DNA of 64,000 nt from contig CAVOHR010000002.1 in assembly GCA_963695835.1 (NCBI GenBank), positions 62,001 to 126,000 of the forward strand, written 5' to 3'. The stretch is from VRUE01 sp963695835 (GTDB lineage Bacteria; Actinomycetota; Thermoleophilia; Solirubrobacterales; 70-9). Shown here one piece after another: positions 41,644-50,556 of the stretch. Numbering within the stretch: position 1 is the stretch's first letter; each line of letters begins with the position of its first letter. The translations under genes and the position numbers were made by a program. Below the pieces are notes generated by a model. It was not told the DNA's origin. It searched no databases and was given only the letters and a program-made list of their open reading frames with translations.

Positions 41644-42725
41644 TCGCCAATCACATCTTTCACGACTCGGGTCAGGCGGTCAACGCCGAATGCGCCCTCG
41701 ATCTCCGCCCGGATCACTCCCCGGCGGTCGATCGCGAACAGCCACGGCTCGCTCGGCAGGTGGAAAGCCCGCACCTGCGGCCGCACCCCCTTGCTCGGGT
41801 CGTTGTCCTTGTAGATCTCCATATGGATGAACGCGGCCTTGTCCCCGTACTGGTCTTTGACCTGCTCGGCCACGTCGACGACGGGGCCGCAGACCCGACT
41901 CTGGCAGAACTGGGGGGTCGCAAACAAGAGGAAAATCGGTTCTTTGCCCAGAGCTTCCGCGTAATCGACCCGATTTTGCGTGTCCGGTGGCAACCGCGTC
42001 GTGATCTTCGCGATGTCGCCGCCGACGTCGGAGGGGGTCGGCGTGTGGATCGGCGGCGCCTTTTCGCCCACCTTCGGCACCGCTTCGAATTCGCCGACGG
42101 TGGCGCTGGGCAGCAGCGTCGCGGTGGTCTTGTCGCCCTGCTTGATCAGCGCCGCGATCCGCCACTCGCCGTTGCCGGTGAAGTCGATCGCGGTCGTGTA
42201 GACGGCGGTCGCCGCGTCGGGATCGCTGCTCGTCGTCTGGGCGCGGTAGGCGGGCTTGGTGGCGAGGCTTTCGATCGCCGCCGGGAAGGGACCGACCGCC
42301 GGCTGTTCGAGCGCTTCGGTGCGAGCCCGCGCGATGGCGCCCCTCTTCTGCTTGCCGTTGTTCGCGGTCGAGCCGCCGCCTCCCGGCTTCGCGCGGGGGA
42401 CCCTGGCCGCGTAGAGCGCGATCTCGGCGTCGTCGACCTGGCTGCGGTCGGGGTGGAAGACGCCGACCGGGAAGCGGTTCACGCCGGTGTGGAAGACGAG
42501 CGCGGCGGGCGCGACGACGAGTTCGGAATGGCCGTCGGTCGCTTTGACGATTTCGCCCAGGGTCCGGCCTTCGGCGGCCGGGAAGGCGCTCTTCGGCGGC
42601 GCCGGGCGGTTGGCGGCCGCGCCGGAGGTGGAGCCGGTCGAACCGGAGCCACCGCCGCATCCGGCCGCGAGCGCGACGGCCGCGAGCGCGCAGGCGAAGA
42701 CGCTTGTGGCTCGGCGCGGGAACAT
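41640..42725 (-). CDS. Lipoprotein with thioredoxin-like domain
   Basis: The 361-aa product has a lipoprotein signal (FACALAAVALAAGCGGGSGS, Cys near 23). A middle domain follows, and the C-terminal 130 residues are thioredoxin-like: EPIFLLFATPQFCQSRVCGP near 270 with a C-x4-C pair, then VRAFHLPSEPWLFAIDRRG. The C-x4-C spacing is not the usual CxxC, so redox activity is uncertain; SCO-like or peroxiredoxin-like roles are possible. It acts outside the membrane. It is coupled to the HPt gene, and divergent from the SDR gene. Confidence 0.72.
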   Translation of the reverse strand: MFPRRATSVFACALAAVALAAGCGGGSGSTGSTSGAAANRPAPPKSAFPAAEGRTLGEIVKATDGHSELVVAPAALVFHTGVNRFPVGVFHPDRSQVDDAEIALYAARVPRAKPGGGGSTANNGKQKRGAIARARTEALEQPAVGPFPAAIESLATKPAYRAQTTSSDPDAATAVYTTAIDFTGNGEWRIAALIKQGDKTTATLLPSATVGEFEAVPKVGEKAPPIHTPTPSDVGGDIAKITTRLPPDTQNRVDYAEALGKEPIFLLFATPQFCQSRVCGPVVDVAEQVKDQYGDKAAFIHMEIYKDNDPSKGVRPQVRAFHLPSEPWLFAIDRRGVIRAEIEGAFGVDRLTRVVKDVIGE

Positions 42726-42769
42726 CGAGGGAAACGCATGTTATTGGGCGGCCGGTAGGCTGCAGGGCC

Positions 42770-43501
42770 TTGGCGGAGCGAGCGGCACTGATCACTGGGG
42801 CCTCGAGCGGGATCGGGCTGGCGATCGCCCGCACGCTCGGCGGGGAGGGATACGCGCTGACGGTCTCCGCGCGGCGGCCTGAGAAGCTCGACGCCGCGGC
42901 CGCGAGCCTGCGCGCCGACGGGCTCGAGGTGCAGAGCGTCGCCGCCGACATGAGCGAGGAGGACGAGGTGGTCGGCGTCTTCGCCAAGCACCGCGAGGCC
43001 TACGGCCGGCTCGACGTGCTGGTCAACAACGCCGGGGTCGGGATCGGCGCGCCGATGGAGGAGATCAAGACCAAGTACCTCGACATGCAGCTCGCGGTCA
43101 ACCTGCGGGCGCTGGTGATCGGCACCCGCGAGGGCCTGCCGATGCTGCGCCAGGCGGGCGCCGAGCACGGCAAGGCGCTGATCGTCAACACCGCCTCGAT
43201 CGCCGGCAAAGGCGGCCAGGCCTGGCTCTCCGTCTACGCCGCGACCAAGGGCGCGGTGATCAACTTCACCCAGTCGACCCACCGCGAGGCGGGCGGCTCG
43301 GGCATCCAGTGCACGGCGCTGGCGCCGGGCTTCGTCGACACGCCGATGACCGAGTTCGCGAAGGGTCAGGTGCCGGCGGAGGAGATGATCCGGCCCGAGG
43401 ACATCGGCGAGGCGATCCGCTTCCTGCTACGCACCTCGCCCAACTGCCACGTGCCCGAGATCGTCTTCACGCGGCCCGGCGAGGGGCTCGATACTCCCTA
43501 G
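42770..43501 (+). CDS. Short-chain dehydrogenase/reductase
   Basis: A classical SDR of 243 aa with the NAD(P) motif ALITGASSGIGLAIARTLGG near residue 6, NNAG near 83 (VLVNNAGVGIG), the catalytic Ser in NTASIAGKGG and YAATKG (Y-x3-K) near 150. The TTG at 42770 is chosen because the fold begins directly after it; an upstream in-frame ATG at 42704 would add 22 residues that overlap the divergent lipoprotein gene's start. It ends one base before the glycosyltransferase. Substrate unknown. Confidence 0.85.
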   Translation: MAERAALITGASSGIGLAIARTLGGEGYALTVSARRPEKLDAAAASLRADGLEVQSVAADMSEEDEVVGVFAKHREAYGRLDVLVNNAGVGIGAPMEEIKTKYLDMQLAVNLRALVIGTREGLPMLRQAGAEHGKALIVNTASIAGKGGQAWLSVYAATKGAVINFTQSTHREAGGSGIQCTALAPGFVDTPMTEFAKGQVPAEEMIRPEDIGEAIRFLLRTSPNCHVPEIVFTRPGEGLDTP

Positions 43502-43502
43502 C

Positions 43503-44705
43503 ATGCGGTTCCTCGTCGCCGCCTTCGGCGACCCCGGCCATGTCTTCCCGGCGATCGCCCTCGGGCGGGCGCTGGCGGCGCGCGGGCACGAGGTGACGAT
43601 CGAGACCTGGGAGGAGCGGCGGGGCGCGGTCGAGGGCGCCGGGCTGGGCTTCGCCGCCGCCGAGGAATACCGGATGTTCCCGCCGCCCGATCCCGACTCG
43701 GCGGAGGGGGCCCACGCGGCCGAGGCGGCGCGGGCGCTGCTGCCGCTGCTGGAGGAGATGCGGCCGCAGGCGGTGGTCAGCGACATCCTCACCCTGGCGC
43801 CGGCGCTGGCGGCGGAGGTGGCCGGGGTACCCCGGGCGACCCTGATTCCCCATATCTATCCGGTGGTCGAGCCGGGGCTGCCGTTCTTCGCGGTCGGGCT
43901 GCAGCCTCCGCGCACGCCGCTCGGGCGGGGCGTGTGGCTCGCCGGGCAGCGGGCATTGAACGTCGGGCTCGAGCAGGGACGGCGGGACCTCAACAGGCAG
44001 CGAGAGCGGCTCGGCCTGCCGCCGACCGAGCGCTTCCACGGCGGGATCAGCCCCGACCTGGCGCTGGTCGGCACCTTCCCGCAGCTCGAGTACCCGCGGC
44101 GCTGGCCCGCGGGTGTCGAGCTGACCGGCCCGCTGAGCTTCGAGCTGCCGCACCCGGAGATCGAGCTGCCGCCGGGCGGAGAGCCGCTGGTGCTGATCGC
44201 GCCGAGCACCGCCCACGACTCGGACAACCACCTGGTGCGGACGGCGCTGAAGGCGCTGGCGGGCGAGCCGGTGCGGGTCGTGGCGACGACCAACCGGGTC
44301 GTGCCGCAGAGCCCGATCGAGGTGCCGCCGAACGCCAAGCTGGTCGACTGGCTCAGCTACAGCCAGCTGATGCCGGCCGCCTCGCTGGTCATCTCCCACG
44401 GCGGCCACGGCACCGTCTGCCGGGCCCTCGCCGCCGGCACGCCGCTCCTGATCAGTCCCTTCATCGGCGACATGAGCGAGACGGCGATGCGCGTCAGCTG
44501 GGCCGGTGCCGGCCTCTCGGTCCCCTGGCGCCTCTGCCGGTCGGCGCCGCTGCGCTGGGCCGCCCGGCGGATGCTCAACGACCCGTCGTTCGCCGCGCGA
44601 GCGGGCGAGCTGGCGGCCTGGGGCCTAGAGCACGACGGCGCTGAGCGCGGCGCCGAGCTGGTCGAGCGGCTGGCGGTGGCAACCGAAGCCGGTGCCACTG
44701 CGTAG
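43503..44705 (+). CDS. GT1-family (UGT/MGT-like) glycosyltransferase
   Basis: The 400-aa protein has the GT-B layout of macrolide/UDP-glucuronosyl-type transferases: N-terminal RFLVAAFGDPGHVFPAIALG with the catalytic His in GHVFP, and C-terminal donor-binding SHGGHGTVCRALAAGTPLL near residue 298. The linker region AKLVDWLSYSQLMPAASLVI is typical. It probably glycosylates a lipid or small molecule. It is cotranscribed with the SDR gene (one-base gap), suggesting a small tailoring operon. Confidence 0.88.
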   Translation: MRFLVAAFGDPGHVFPAIALGRALAARGHEVTIETWEERRGAVEGAGLGFAAAEEYRMFPPPDPDSAEGAHAAEAARALLPLLEEMRPQAVVSDILTLAPALAAEVAGVPRATLIPHIYPVVEPGLPFFAVGLQPPRTPLGRGVWLAGQRALNVGLEQGRRDLNRQRERLGLPPTERFHGGISPDLALVGTFPQLEYPRRWPAGVELTGPLSFELPHPEIELPPGGEPLVLIAPSTAHDSDNHLVRTALKALAGEPVRVVATTNRVVPQSPIEVPPNAKLVDWLSYSQLMPAASLVISHGGHGTVCRALAAGTPLLISPFIGDMSETAMRVSWAGAGLSVPWRLCRSAPLRWAARRMLNDPSFAARAGELAAWGLEHDGAERGAELVERLAVATEAGATA

Positions 44706-44741
44706 AATGCGCGCTTGACGCCTGCTGAGGAGCTGGCGCGG

Positions 44742-44812
44742 TCCCCCGTGATGTAGCGGAAGCATGACTGACTGTTAATCAGTTCGCGGTGGTTCGAATC
44801 CACCCGGGGGAG
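44742..44812 (+). tRNA. tRNA-Asn (GTT)
   Basis: A 71-nt cloverleaf: acceptor TCCCCCG/CGGGGGA with discriminator G, D arm ATGT-AGCGGAA-GCAT, anticodon arm ACTGA-CTGTTAA-TCAGT, T arm GGTGG-TTCGAAT-CCACC. CCA is not encoded. An HNH-type gene ends six bases downstream on the opposite strand. Confidence 0.92.
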
Positions 44813-44818
44813 TTCACA

Positions 44819-45508
44819 CTAACTGTGCGGCCCAACCTCCGCCATGCCGTTCTCAACCTCGGCGTGGCAGTTCGCACAGAGGAGTACACACTTTGCCGCC
44901 TCGGCTTTCAGCTCAGCAAACGCCCGTGTGCAACCGCGCCGAGACAGTGAAAACGATTTCGTCGATGGGTCGAGGTGATGGAACTGGAGTGCGCCAAGAT
45001 AGCGGTCGTAGCCGCAAACCTTACACTTCCCGCCTGCTTCCTCGACAAGGCGCTGCTTCGCTCGACGGCGCCATGCGGAGACATCCGCCCTGCGACATTT
45101 CATGCACCGGTAGGAGCCGCGATTCTCCAGGACGAACCTCGTTTGGCCGTGTTGCGGGCAACGTCTCTCGATATGCCGCAGTCCACGCTGCTTCGCTTCT
45201 CGCGTCTCTCGGCGACGTGTACCACCGGTGGCCTTGAGGCCATAACGCCTTAACCAGTAGCGCACCGTCGAGATATCCCGATTCACCGACCTGGCCATTT
45301 CATTAAGCGTCAGGCCATTCTCAACGGCGGTTTCCAATGCGCTGCGGTCGAGCCCCCCACGCGGCGAGAACCTATCTCTGCCGACCGCGGTGAGCCCGTG
45401 CTTCTTCAACCAGTAGCCGACCGTCGACGGATGCTTGCCGACCCGCTCCCCAATCGTCTCCAGCGACATCCCTTGCGTTAGGCAGTCCTCCAAGAAGGCT
45501 TTCTCCAT
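44819..45508 (-). CDS. Double-HTH protein with C-terminal HNH nuclease domain
   Basis: The 229-aa protein has two homeodomain-like HTH units (GMSLETIGERVGKHPSTVGY and GLTLNEMARSVNRDISTVRY), a zinc-finger-like RRCPQHG ... YRCMKCRRAD, and a C-terminal HNH domain: KCKVCGYDRYLGALQFHHLD then VLLCANCHAEVE, with the catalytic His in FHHLD. The ATG at 45508 is preferred; an upstream GTG extension adds 18 weak residues. HNH proteins of this build resemble homing endonucleases or element-borne nucleases, and it abuts tRNA-Asn, where such genes often insert. Confidence 0.78.
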   Translation of the reverse strand: MEKAFLEDCLTQGMSLETIGERVGKHPSTVGYWLKKHGLTAVGRDRFSPRGGLDRSALETAVENGLTLNEMARSVNRDISTVRYWLRRYGLKATGGTRRRETREAKQRGLRHIERRCPQHGQTRFVLENRGSYRCMKCRRADVSAWRRRAKQRLVEEAGGKCKVCGYDRYLGALQFHHLDPSTKSFSLSRRGCTRAFAELKAEAAKCVLLCANCHAEVENGMAEVGPHS

Positions 45509-45548
45509 GCCGAGATATTGACATCTACCTCGGACAGAACCCTGCACA

Positions 45549-46958
45549 CTACCGCGGCGCAAACGGCATCACTTCGGCGAGACGCTGGAGGCTCGTCTCA
45601 CGCTCGCGACGGGCCTCTCCTTCAGACTCTTCCGGAGTAGGAGGCGGCGCCGGCTCGGGCTCGGCTTCCTTCTGCTCGTCCTCGCGGATCTTCGGCGCCT
45701 TGGTTCGCGGCGGCATCAATCCTTGGACGAGGTCCCGGTAGAAGTCGGTAGCCTGCCGGCGCGTTTCGGCGACGAACGACCCCTCCGCACGCCCTCTCTT
45801 CTTCCCCATCGGCTTCGAATAGGCAAGCATGAACGAGCGTGGCTCGCGCTTGGGGTCATCCTCGAGGAGGAGCTTCTCGGGTGCCTCCCGGCAGTCGCGA
45901 AGCAGCTCTGAGCGCGTGGTGCGCACCTGGCTGAACCTCACCTCGACTCGCAGGTCCCCCGGAGCGTCCGCAAGCTGACGAAGCAGCCAGTTGACCCGCG
46001 TCTTCGGCCGGCCTTCTTTCGGTGCGGGAATCTCCACGGTCGTACTCACGCGCCTGGTGCGCAGATCGGCTTCGACTCCGATCGGGCCAACGGCGTCCGG
46101 AACCCGGACCGAGCAACCGAGGATGCCCTCGCTCGCCAGCCGTTTGGTGACGCCGACGACTCGCTCCTCGGGGCTCTTCCCACGTGGACGTTGATGCTTT
46201 ACGCCCACACCGAGCTCCTGGCTGAGATTGAGGCAGAGGTACTCGACGAACTGCTCCCAGCGCGCTCCGATCTTCTGGGCCTCCGGATCGCTGGCCCGAA
46301 GCGTCTCGTTGCGCGCGCTCTCCCGCACCCGAACCCACTCCGGGCCCATCCCTTCGAACCCGCTTGCCCCCGACTTGTCGTCGTCGAGGTAGCGGATCAG
46401 CTCGTTGAGGATCCAGGCCTGATCGGGGTCTTCAATACCCCGAAAGCGGTGCTGGACGATCGCCTCGGTGAGCACCCGCCACCAGGAGAGATGGTAGGCG
46501 TTCAGTCCGCGAAGCTTGCGCTTGTCGACCGAATATGGCAGCGCCTTCGGATCGCTGCAGATCTGATTGGAGATAGTCAGCAGCCCGTTGAAGCCGTACT
46601 CGCGAGCGAGATCGAGATAGCGCGAGATCTGGTCCGACTCCAAGCTCGCACGACCGGTCTTGATCTCGACGAGGCAGCGCCAGCGAGCCTTTCCGCGCTC
46701 GATTACGACTGCGCCATCCGGGATGTGCAGCTTTTCGTCCCCGTCCTTGAAGCGCAGCTCGGTGAACGTCGCAATGGCTCCCTTCGGGGCCTTCATCCCC
46801 GACAGCAGCGCGTGACAGAAATCGGGAACGGCGCTCATCACCGCGAGCAGGGCAGATGCAGCACGCCTCTCCTGCTCGTTTTGATTGCGAATGCCGGCGG
46901 TCGGCAGTAGCCGCGCGGGCACCCACTCGTCCTGCATCACCAAATCGGTATTTCCCAT
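45549..46958 (-). CDS. PD-(D/E)XK nuclease-like protein
   Basis: The 469-aa protein starts at ATG 46958 with a strong Shine-Dalgarno (AGGAGGAG, five bases upstream). Residues 60-130 look like a PD-(D/E)XK fold: KLHIPDGAVVIERGKARWRC then LVEIKTGRASLESDQISRYL, giving D...E-x-K, followed by a helix. The middle is alpha/beta (VEADLRTRRVSTTVEIPAPK), and the last 50 residues are charged and disordered (EPEPAPPPTPEESEGEARRE). Function is unknown; nucleases of this build are common in defence islands. It follows tRNA-Asn and the HNH gene and is followed by dnaG. Confidence 0.6.
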   Translation of the reverse strand: MGNTDLVMQDEWVPARLLPTAGIRNQNEQERRAASALLAVMSAVPDFCHALLSGMKAPKGAIATFTELRFKDGDEKLHIPDGAVVIERGKARWRCLVEIKTGRASLESDQISRYLDLAREYGFNGLLTISNQICSDPKALPYSVDKRKLRGLNAYHLSWWRVLTEAIVQHRFRGIEDPDQAWILNELIRYLDDDKSGASGFEGMGPEWVRVRESARNETLRASDPEAQKIGARWEQFVEYLCLNLSQELGVGVKHQRPRGKSPEERVVGVTKRLASEGILGCSVRVPDAVGPIGVEADLRTRRVSTTVEIPAPKEGRPKTRVNWLLRQLADAPGDLRVEVRFSQVRTTRSELLRDCREAPEKLLLEDDPKREPRSFMLAYSKPMGKKRGRAEGSFVAETRRQATDFYRDLVQGLMPPRTKAPKIREDEQKEAEPEPAPPPTPEESEGEARRERETSLQRLAEVMPFAPR

Positions 46959-47021
46959 AGGGACTCCTCCTGCACCGGTTGGAAACGGGAGACTATTCGC
47001 CACGAAGAGAAGGCGACCTCC

Positions 47022-48803
47022 TCAACCCCCGACCCGCTCGGTGTGGGCTATGCGTTCGACCAGGGCGGCGCGTTCGCGGCTGAGGGCGGCGCGGCGCTCG
47101 TAGTCGTCGGCCTCCCCGGCGGCGGCTATCTGGGCCTCGAGGCGGCGCTGCTCCAGCAGGAGGTAGTTGAGCTCCATCGCCTCCGGCGAGGCGGGTTCGT
47201 CGTGGGCGAGGATGACCAGCTCGGCGATCAGGCCCGACAGCTCGTCGTCGTCGTGGGGCAGGTTGGACGCCGGGTCCTCGGGGTGCTCGCGCAGCCAGGC
47301 GGCGGCGCGGGCGCCGCTCGGCGAGAGGTGCTCGTCGGTGAGGCGCGCCAGGTACTCGCGGCCCTCCGCCGGCAGGGCGATGCACATCGCCAGCAGGGCG
47401 CGCTCGCGCCGTTCGCGCGAGGTCAGCTCGCCACCCTGGCGTGCCCGCGGCGCCGCTCCGCCGCCGCCCCGAGGCGGTTCCGCGGAACCGCCGCCGCTGA
47501 GCGGCCGCGCCGCCGTCACCCGGCCCATCACCAGCGCCGGCTCGAGGTCGAGGCGGCCGGCCACCCGCCGCACCAGGTCGTCGCGGCTCGCCGTCTCCCC
47601 CATCCCGGCGAGGATCGGTGCGATCTCGCCCAGCGCCCGGTCGCGCTCGGCCGGCGAGCCGACGTCGGTCCGCTCCAGCACCATCCCGACCTGGAAGGCC
47701 GGCAGGTCGACCGCCCCCTCGACCAGCGCCCGGAAGCGCTCGGCTCCCCCCTCCGCCGCCATCATCTCGGCCGGGTCCTCGCCGGCCGGCATCGCCGCCA
47801 CCCGCAGCCGCACCTTGCGCCCCGCCGCGACCCGCTGCGCCCGCAGCATCGCCTCCTGCCCGGCGGCGTCGGCGTCGAGTGCCAGCACCACCTCGTCGAC
47901 CATCCCCGAGAGCGCCGCGACCTGCTCCTCGGTGATCGCCGTGCCCATCACCCCGACCGCCTCCCCGACCCCGGCCTGATGCAGCGCCAGCACGTCGGTG
48001 TAGCCCTCGACCACGACCGCCCGCCCGGCCTTGGCGACCGCCTCCTTGGCGAGGTCGATCCCGTACAGCATGCGGCTCTTGTGGAAGAAGTCGGTCTCGG
48101 CGGTGTTGACGTACTTCGCCCCCTGGTCGGAGCGCATCGCCCGCCCGCCGAAGCCGAGCGTGCGCCCGCGGCGGTCGCGGATCGGGAACATGATCCGCTC
48201 GCGAAAGCGGTCGTACTCGCCGCCGCTCCGCCCCTTCTGCGCCAGCCCGATCGCCCGCAGCTCGTCGACCTTGAAGCCGGCCCGCTGGCCGCGCGTCAGC
48301 ACCGTGTCCCAGGCACTCGGCGCGTAGCCGACGCCGAAGGCCCGCAGCACCTCCTCGCCAAGCCCACGCTCGGCCAGGTAACCCCGCGCCTTCTTCGCCT
48401 CCGGCGAGTCCCAGAGGAAGTTGGCGTAGAAGACGGCGACGCGGTCGAGCAGGTCGCCGAGCCGCCGCCGCTGCTGCCGCCGCGCCTCGGCCTGCGGGTC
48501 CTCGCGCTCGCGCTGCAGCTCGACCCCGTAGCGGTCGGCCAGCAGCTCGACCGCCTCGGCGAACCCGAGTCCCTCCTTCTCCTCGACGAACTTGATCGTG
48601 TCGCCGCCGACCCCGCAGCCGAAGCAGTGGTAGAGCTTCTCCTGCGCGTCGACCGAGAACGACGGCGTGCGCTCCTCGTGGAACGGGCAGAGCCCGACCC
48701 AGCGCGCGCCCTGGCGGCGCAGGTCGGTGTGAGCCGAGATCACCTCGACGATGTCGACCGCCTGCTTGACCCGCTCCAGGCTCTCCTCGGAGATCAGCGC
48801 CAT
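47022..48803 (-). CDS. dnaG: DNA primase
   Basis: DnaG makes RNA primers for replication. The 593-aa protein has the N-terminal CHC2-type zinc finger (CPFHEERTPSFSVD and YHCFGCGVGGD), the TOPRIM core with AVVVEGYTDVLALHQAGV near residue 258 and VVLALDADAAGQEAM near 308, and a C-terminal helicase-interaction domain. The start overlaps the dgt stop by one base. The C-terminal 170 residues contain a Gly/Pro-rich linker. Confidence 0.96.
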   Translation of the reverse strand: MALISEESLERVKQAVDIVEVISAHTDLRRQGARWVGLCPFHEERTPSFSVDAQEKLYHCFGCGVGGDTIKFVEEKEGLGFAEAVELLADRYGVELQREREDPQAEARRQQRRRLGDLLDRVAVFYANFLWDSPEAKKARGYLAERGLGEEVLRAFGVGYAPSAWDTVLTRGQRAGFKVDELRAIGLAQKGRSGGEYDRFRERIMFPIRDRRGRTLGFGGRAMRSDQGAKYVNTAETDFFHKSRMLYGIDLAKEAVAKAGRAVVVEGYTDVLALHQAGVGEAVGVMGTAITEEQVAALSGMVDEVVLALDADAAGQEAMLRAQRVAAGRKVRLRVAAMPAGEDPAEMMAAEGGAERFRALVEGAVDLPAFQVGMVLERTDVGSPAERDRALGEIAPILAGMGETASRDDLVRRVAGRLDLEPALVMGRVTAARPLSGGGSAEPPRGGGGAAPRARQGGELTSRERRERALLAMCIALPAEGREYLARLTDEHLSPSGARAAAWLREHPEDPASNLPHDDDELSGLIAELVILAHDEPASPEAMELNYLLLEQRRLEAQIAAAGEADDYERRAALSRERAALVERIAHTERVGG

Positions 48804-49813
48804 CAGAACCTGGACTCCTCGGGAACGGTCAGCTCGGCGAAGCGGGCGATGCAGTAGCGGTCGGTCATCCCGGCGACGTAGTCGGCGACCCGCTGGCAGT
48901 CGCTCGCCCCCGGCTCGGCCTCCGGCGCCTCCCCGGGATGCTCCAGGTAGTGGTCGAAGAGGCCGCGCACGGCGCCGTGGACCCGCTCCTGCTCGCGCCG
49001 CGCCGCCTCGCCCAGGTAGACGCGGTCGAACATGAACTTGCGCAGCCGCAGCATCGCCCCCCCGACCTCCTCGCTCTGCTCGATGTCGCCGGCTGCGGCG
49101 GAGCGCTCGACGATGTCGCGGACCAGCGTGTCGATCCGCTTCGACCCGCTCGGCCCGAGCAGCTCGATCTCGGCGGCGGGCAGGTCCTCGGGGCGCAGGA
49201 TCCCGGCCCGCAGGGCGTCGTCGATGTCGTGGTTGATGTAGGCGACGCGGTCGACCAGCTTGACGATCCGCCCCTCCGGCGTCGCCGGCCGGTCCGAGCC
49301 GGTGTGGTTGAGGATGCCGTCGCGCACCTGCTCGGTCAGGTTCAGGCCCTGGCCGTCGCGCTCCAGCACGTCGACCACCCGCAGCGAGTGGACGTTGTGG
49401 CGGAAGCCGGAGCCGCAGCGCTCGCGCAGCGCCGCGTCGAGCGCGTCCTCGCCGCTGTGGCCGAAGGGCGGGTGGCCGAGGTCGTGGCCGAGCCCGATCG
49501 CCTCGGTCAGGTCCTCGTTGAGCCCGAGCGCCCGCGCCACCGTGCGGGCGATCCCGCAGGCCTCCAGGGTGTGGGTGAGGCGGGTGCGGTAGTGGTCGCC
49601 TTCGGGGGCGATGAAGACCTGCGTCTTGTGCTTGAGCCGGCGGAACGCCTTCGAGTGGACGATCCGGTCGCGGTCGCGCTGGAACGGCGTGCGCAGCGGG
49701 CTGTCGGGCTCCTCGACCCGCCGCCGGGCGGGGTAGGACGGCGTCCCCGGATCGGAGAGGAACTCGGCCTCCCAGGCTCTTACGCGGTCCTCCAGGGTCG
49801 CCGTGGCCTCCAC
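48803..49813 (-). CDS. dgt: Deoxyguanosinetriphosphate triphosphohydrolase-like protein (HD domain)
   Basis: The 336-aa protein hydrolyses dGTP or other dNTPs to nucleoside and triphosphate. HD-domain motifs: HYRTRLTHTLEACGIARTVA (first His), GLGHDLGHPPFGHSGEDAL (the HD pair near residue 111), and later VAYINHDIDDAL near 210. It lies immediately upstream of dnaG, a conserved actinobacterial arrangement. It starts 10 bp after recO ends. Confidence 0.93.
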   Translation of the reverse strand: MEATATLEDRVRAWEAEFLSDPGTPSYPARRRVEEPDSPLRTPFQRDRDRIVHSKAFRRLKHKTQVFIAPEGDHYRTRLTHTLEACGIARTVARALGLNEDLTEAIGLGHDLGHPPFGHSGEDALDAALRERCGSGFRHNVHSLRVVDVLERDGQGLNLTEQVRDGILNHTGSDRPATPEGRIVKLVDRVAYINHDIDDALRAGILRPEDLPAAEIELLGPSGSKRIDTLVRDIVERSAAAGDIEQSEEVGGAMLRLRKFMFDRVYLGEAARREQERVHGAVRGLFDHYLEHPGEAPEAEPGASDCQRVADYVAGMTDRYCIARFAELTVPEESRF

Positions 49814-49823
49814 GGCCCCGATC

Positions 49824-50549
49824 CTACGCCGCGGATCGCAGTTGGACGTGCGCGTGATGCTCGAGCGTCTCGCCGACCGCCCGCTCGACCTGGCGCAGCG
49901 CCCCCTCCCCCGCCGCCGGCGCCTCGGCCAGCGAGGCGGCGAGCGCCGCGGCCATGAAGCCGTGCGCCTCCTCGGAGAGCGGGAAGGCGCCCGCTTCGCA
50001 GCTCGCGCAGACGACCCCGCCCGCGGCGCCGGAGAAAGCGGCCAGGTGCTCGGCCTCGCCGCAGCGCACGCAGGAGGCCAGCTCCGGCGAGAAGCCGGCG
50101 GCGAGCGCCAGCTTCAGCCGGAAGGAGAGCGCCGTCTCCAGCGCCGCCGACCCCGCGGCCGCCGGGTCGTCGAGCAGCGCCAGGTAACGGCAGAGCAGGT
50201 TGTAGGCGGGCGGGTTGGGCTCGGCCGAGTCGAGCAGCCGCAGCACCGCGTCGCAGGCCCGGGCGGCGGCGGTCAGCGCCGGGCCCGAGGAGCGCAGTCG
50301 CGGGTAGCCCTCGACGGTGGAGGCGCCGGTGACGGTGAGCAGCTCGCCGCGCCCCTCGTGCAGCATCAGGTCGAGCCGGAAGAACGGCTCCAGCCGCCCG
50401 CCGAAGCGTGAGCGCGGCCTGCGCGCCCCCTTGGCGATCGCCCCGATCCGCCCCCGCCGCACCGAGTAGAGGTGGAGGATGCGGTCCGCCTCGCCGTAGC
50501 GGATGCTGCGCAGGACGATCGCCTCCGTCTTCAGCGTCTTGCCGGCCAT
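49824..50549 (-). CDS. recO: DNA repair protein RecO
   Basis: RecO loads RecA with RecR in the RecFOR pathway. The 241-aa protein has the OB-fold N-terminus (TEAIVLRSIRYGEADRILHL near residue 8, then GARRPRSRFGGRLEPF) and a C-terminal zinc motif (CVRCGEAEHLAAF ... VCASCEAGAF). The ATG at 50549 begins the OB fold; longer in-frame starts overlap the mutM gene. It lies seven bases downstream of the mutM stop. Confidence 0.93.
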   Translation of the reverse strand: MAGKTLKTEAIVLRSIRYGEADRILHLYSVRRGRIGAIAKGARRPRSRFGGRLEPFFRLDLMLHEGRGELLTVTGASTVEGYPRLRSSGPALTAAARACDAVLRLLDSAEPNPPAYNLLCRYLALLDDPAAAGSAALETALSFRLKLALAAGFSPELASCVRCGEAEHLAAFSGAAGGVVCASCEAGAFPLSEEAHGFMAAALAASLAEAPAAGEGALRQVERAVGETLEHHAHVQLRSAA

Positions 50550-50556
50550 AGCCGAC

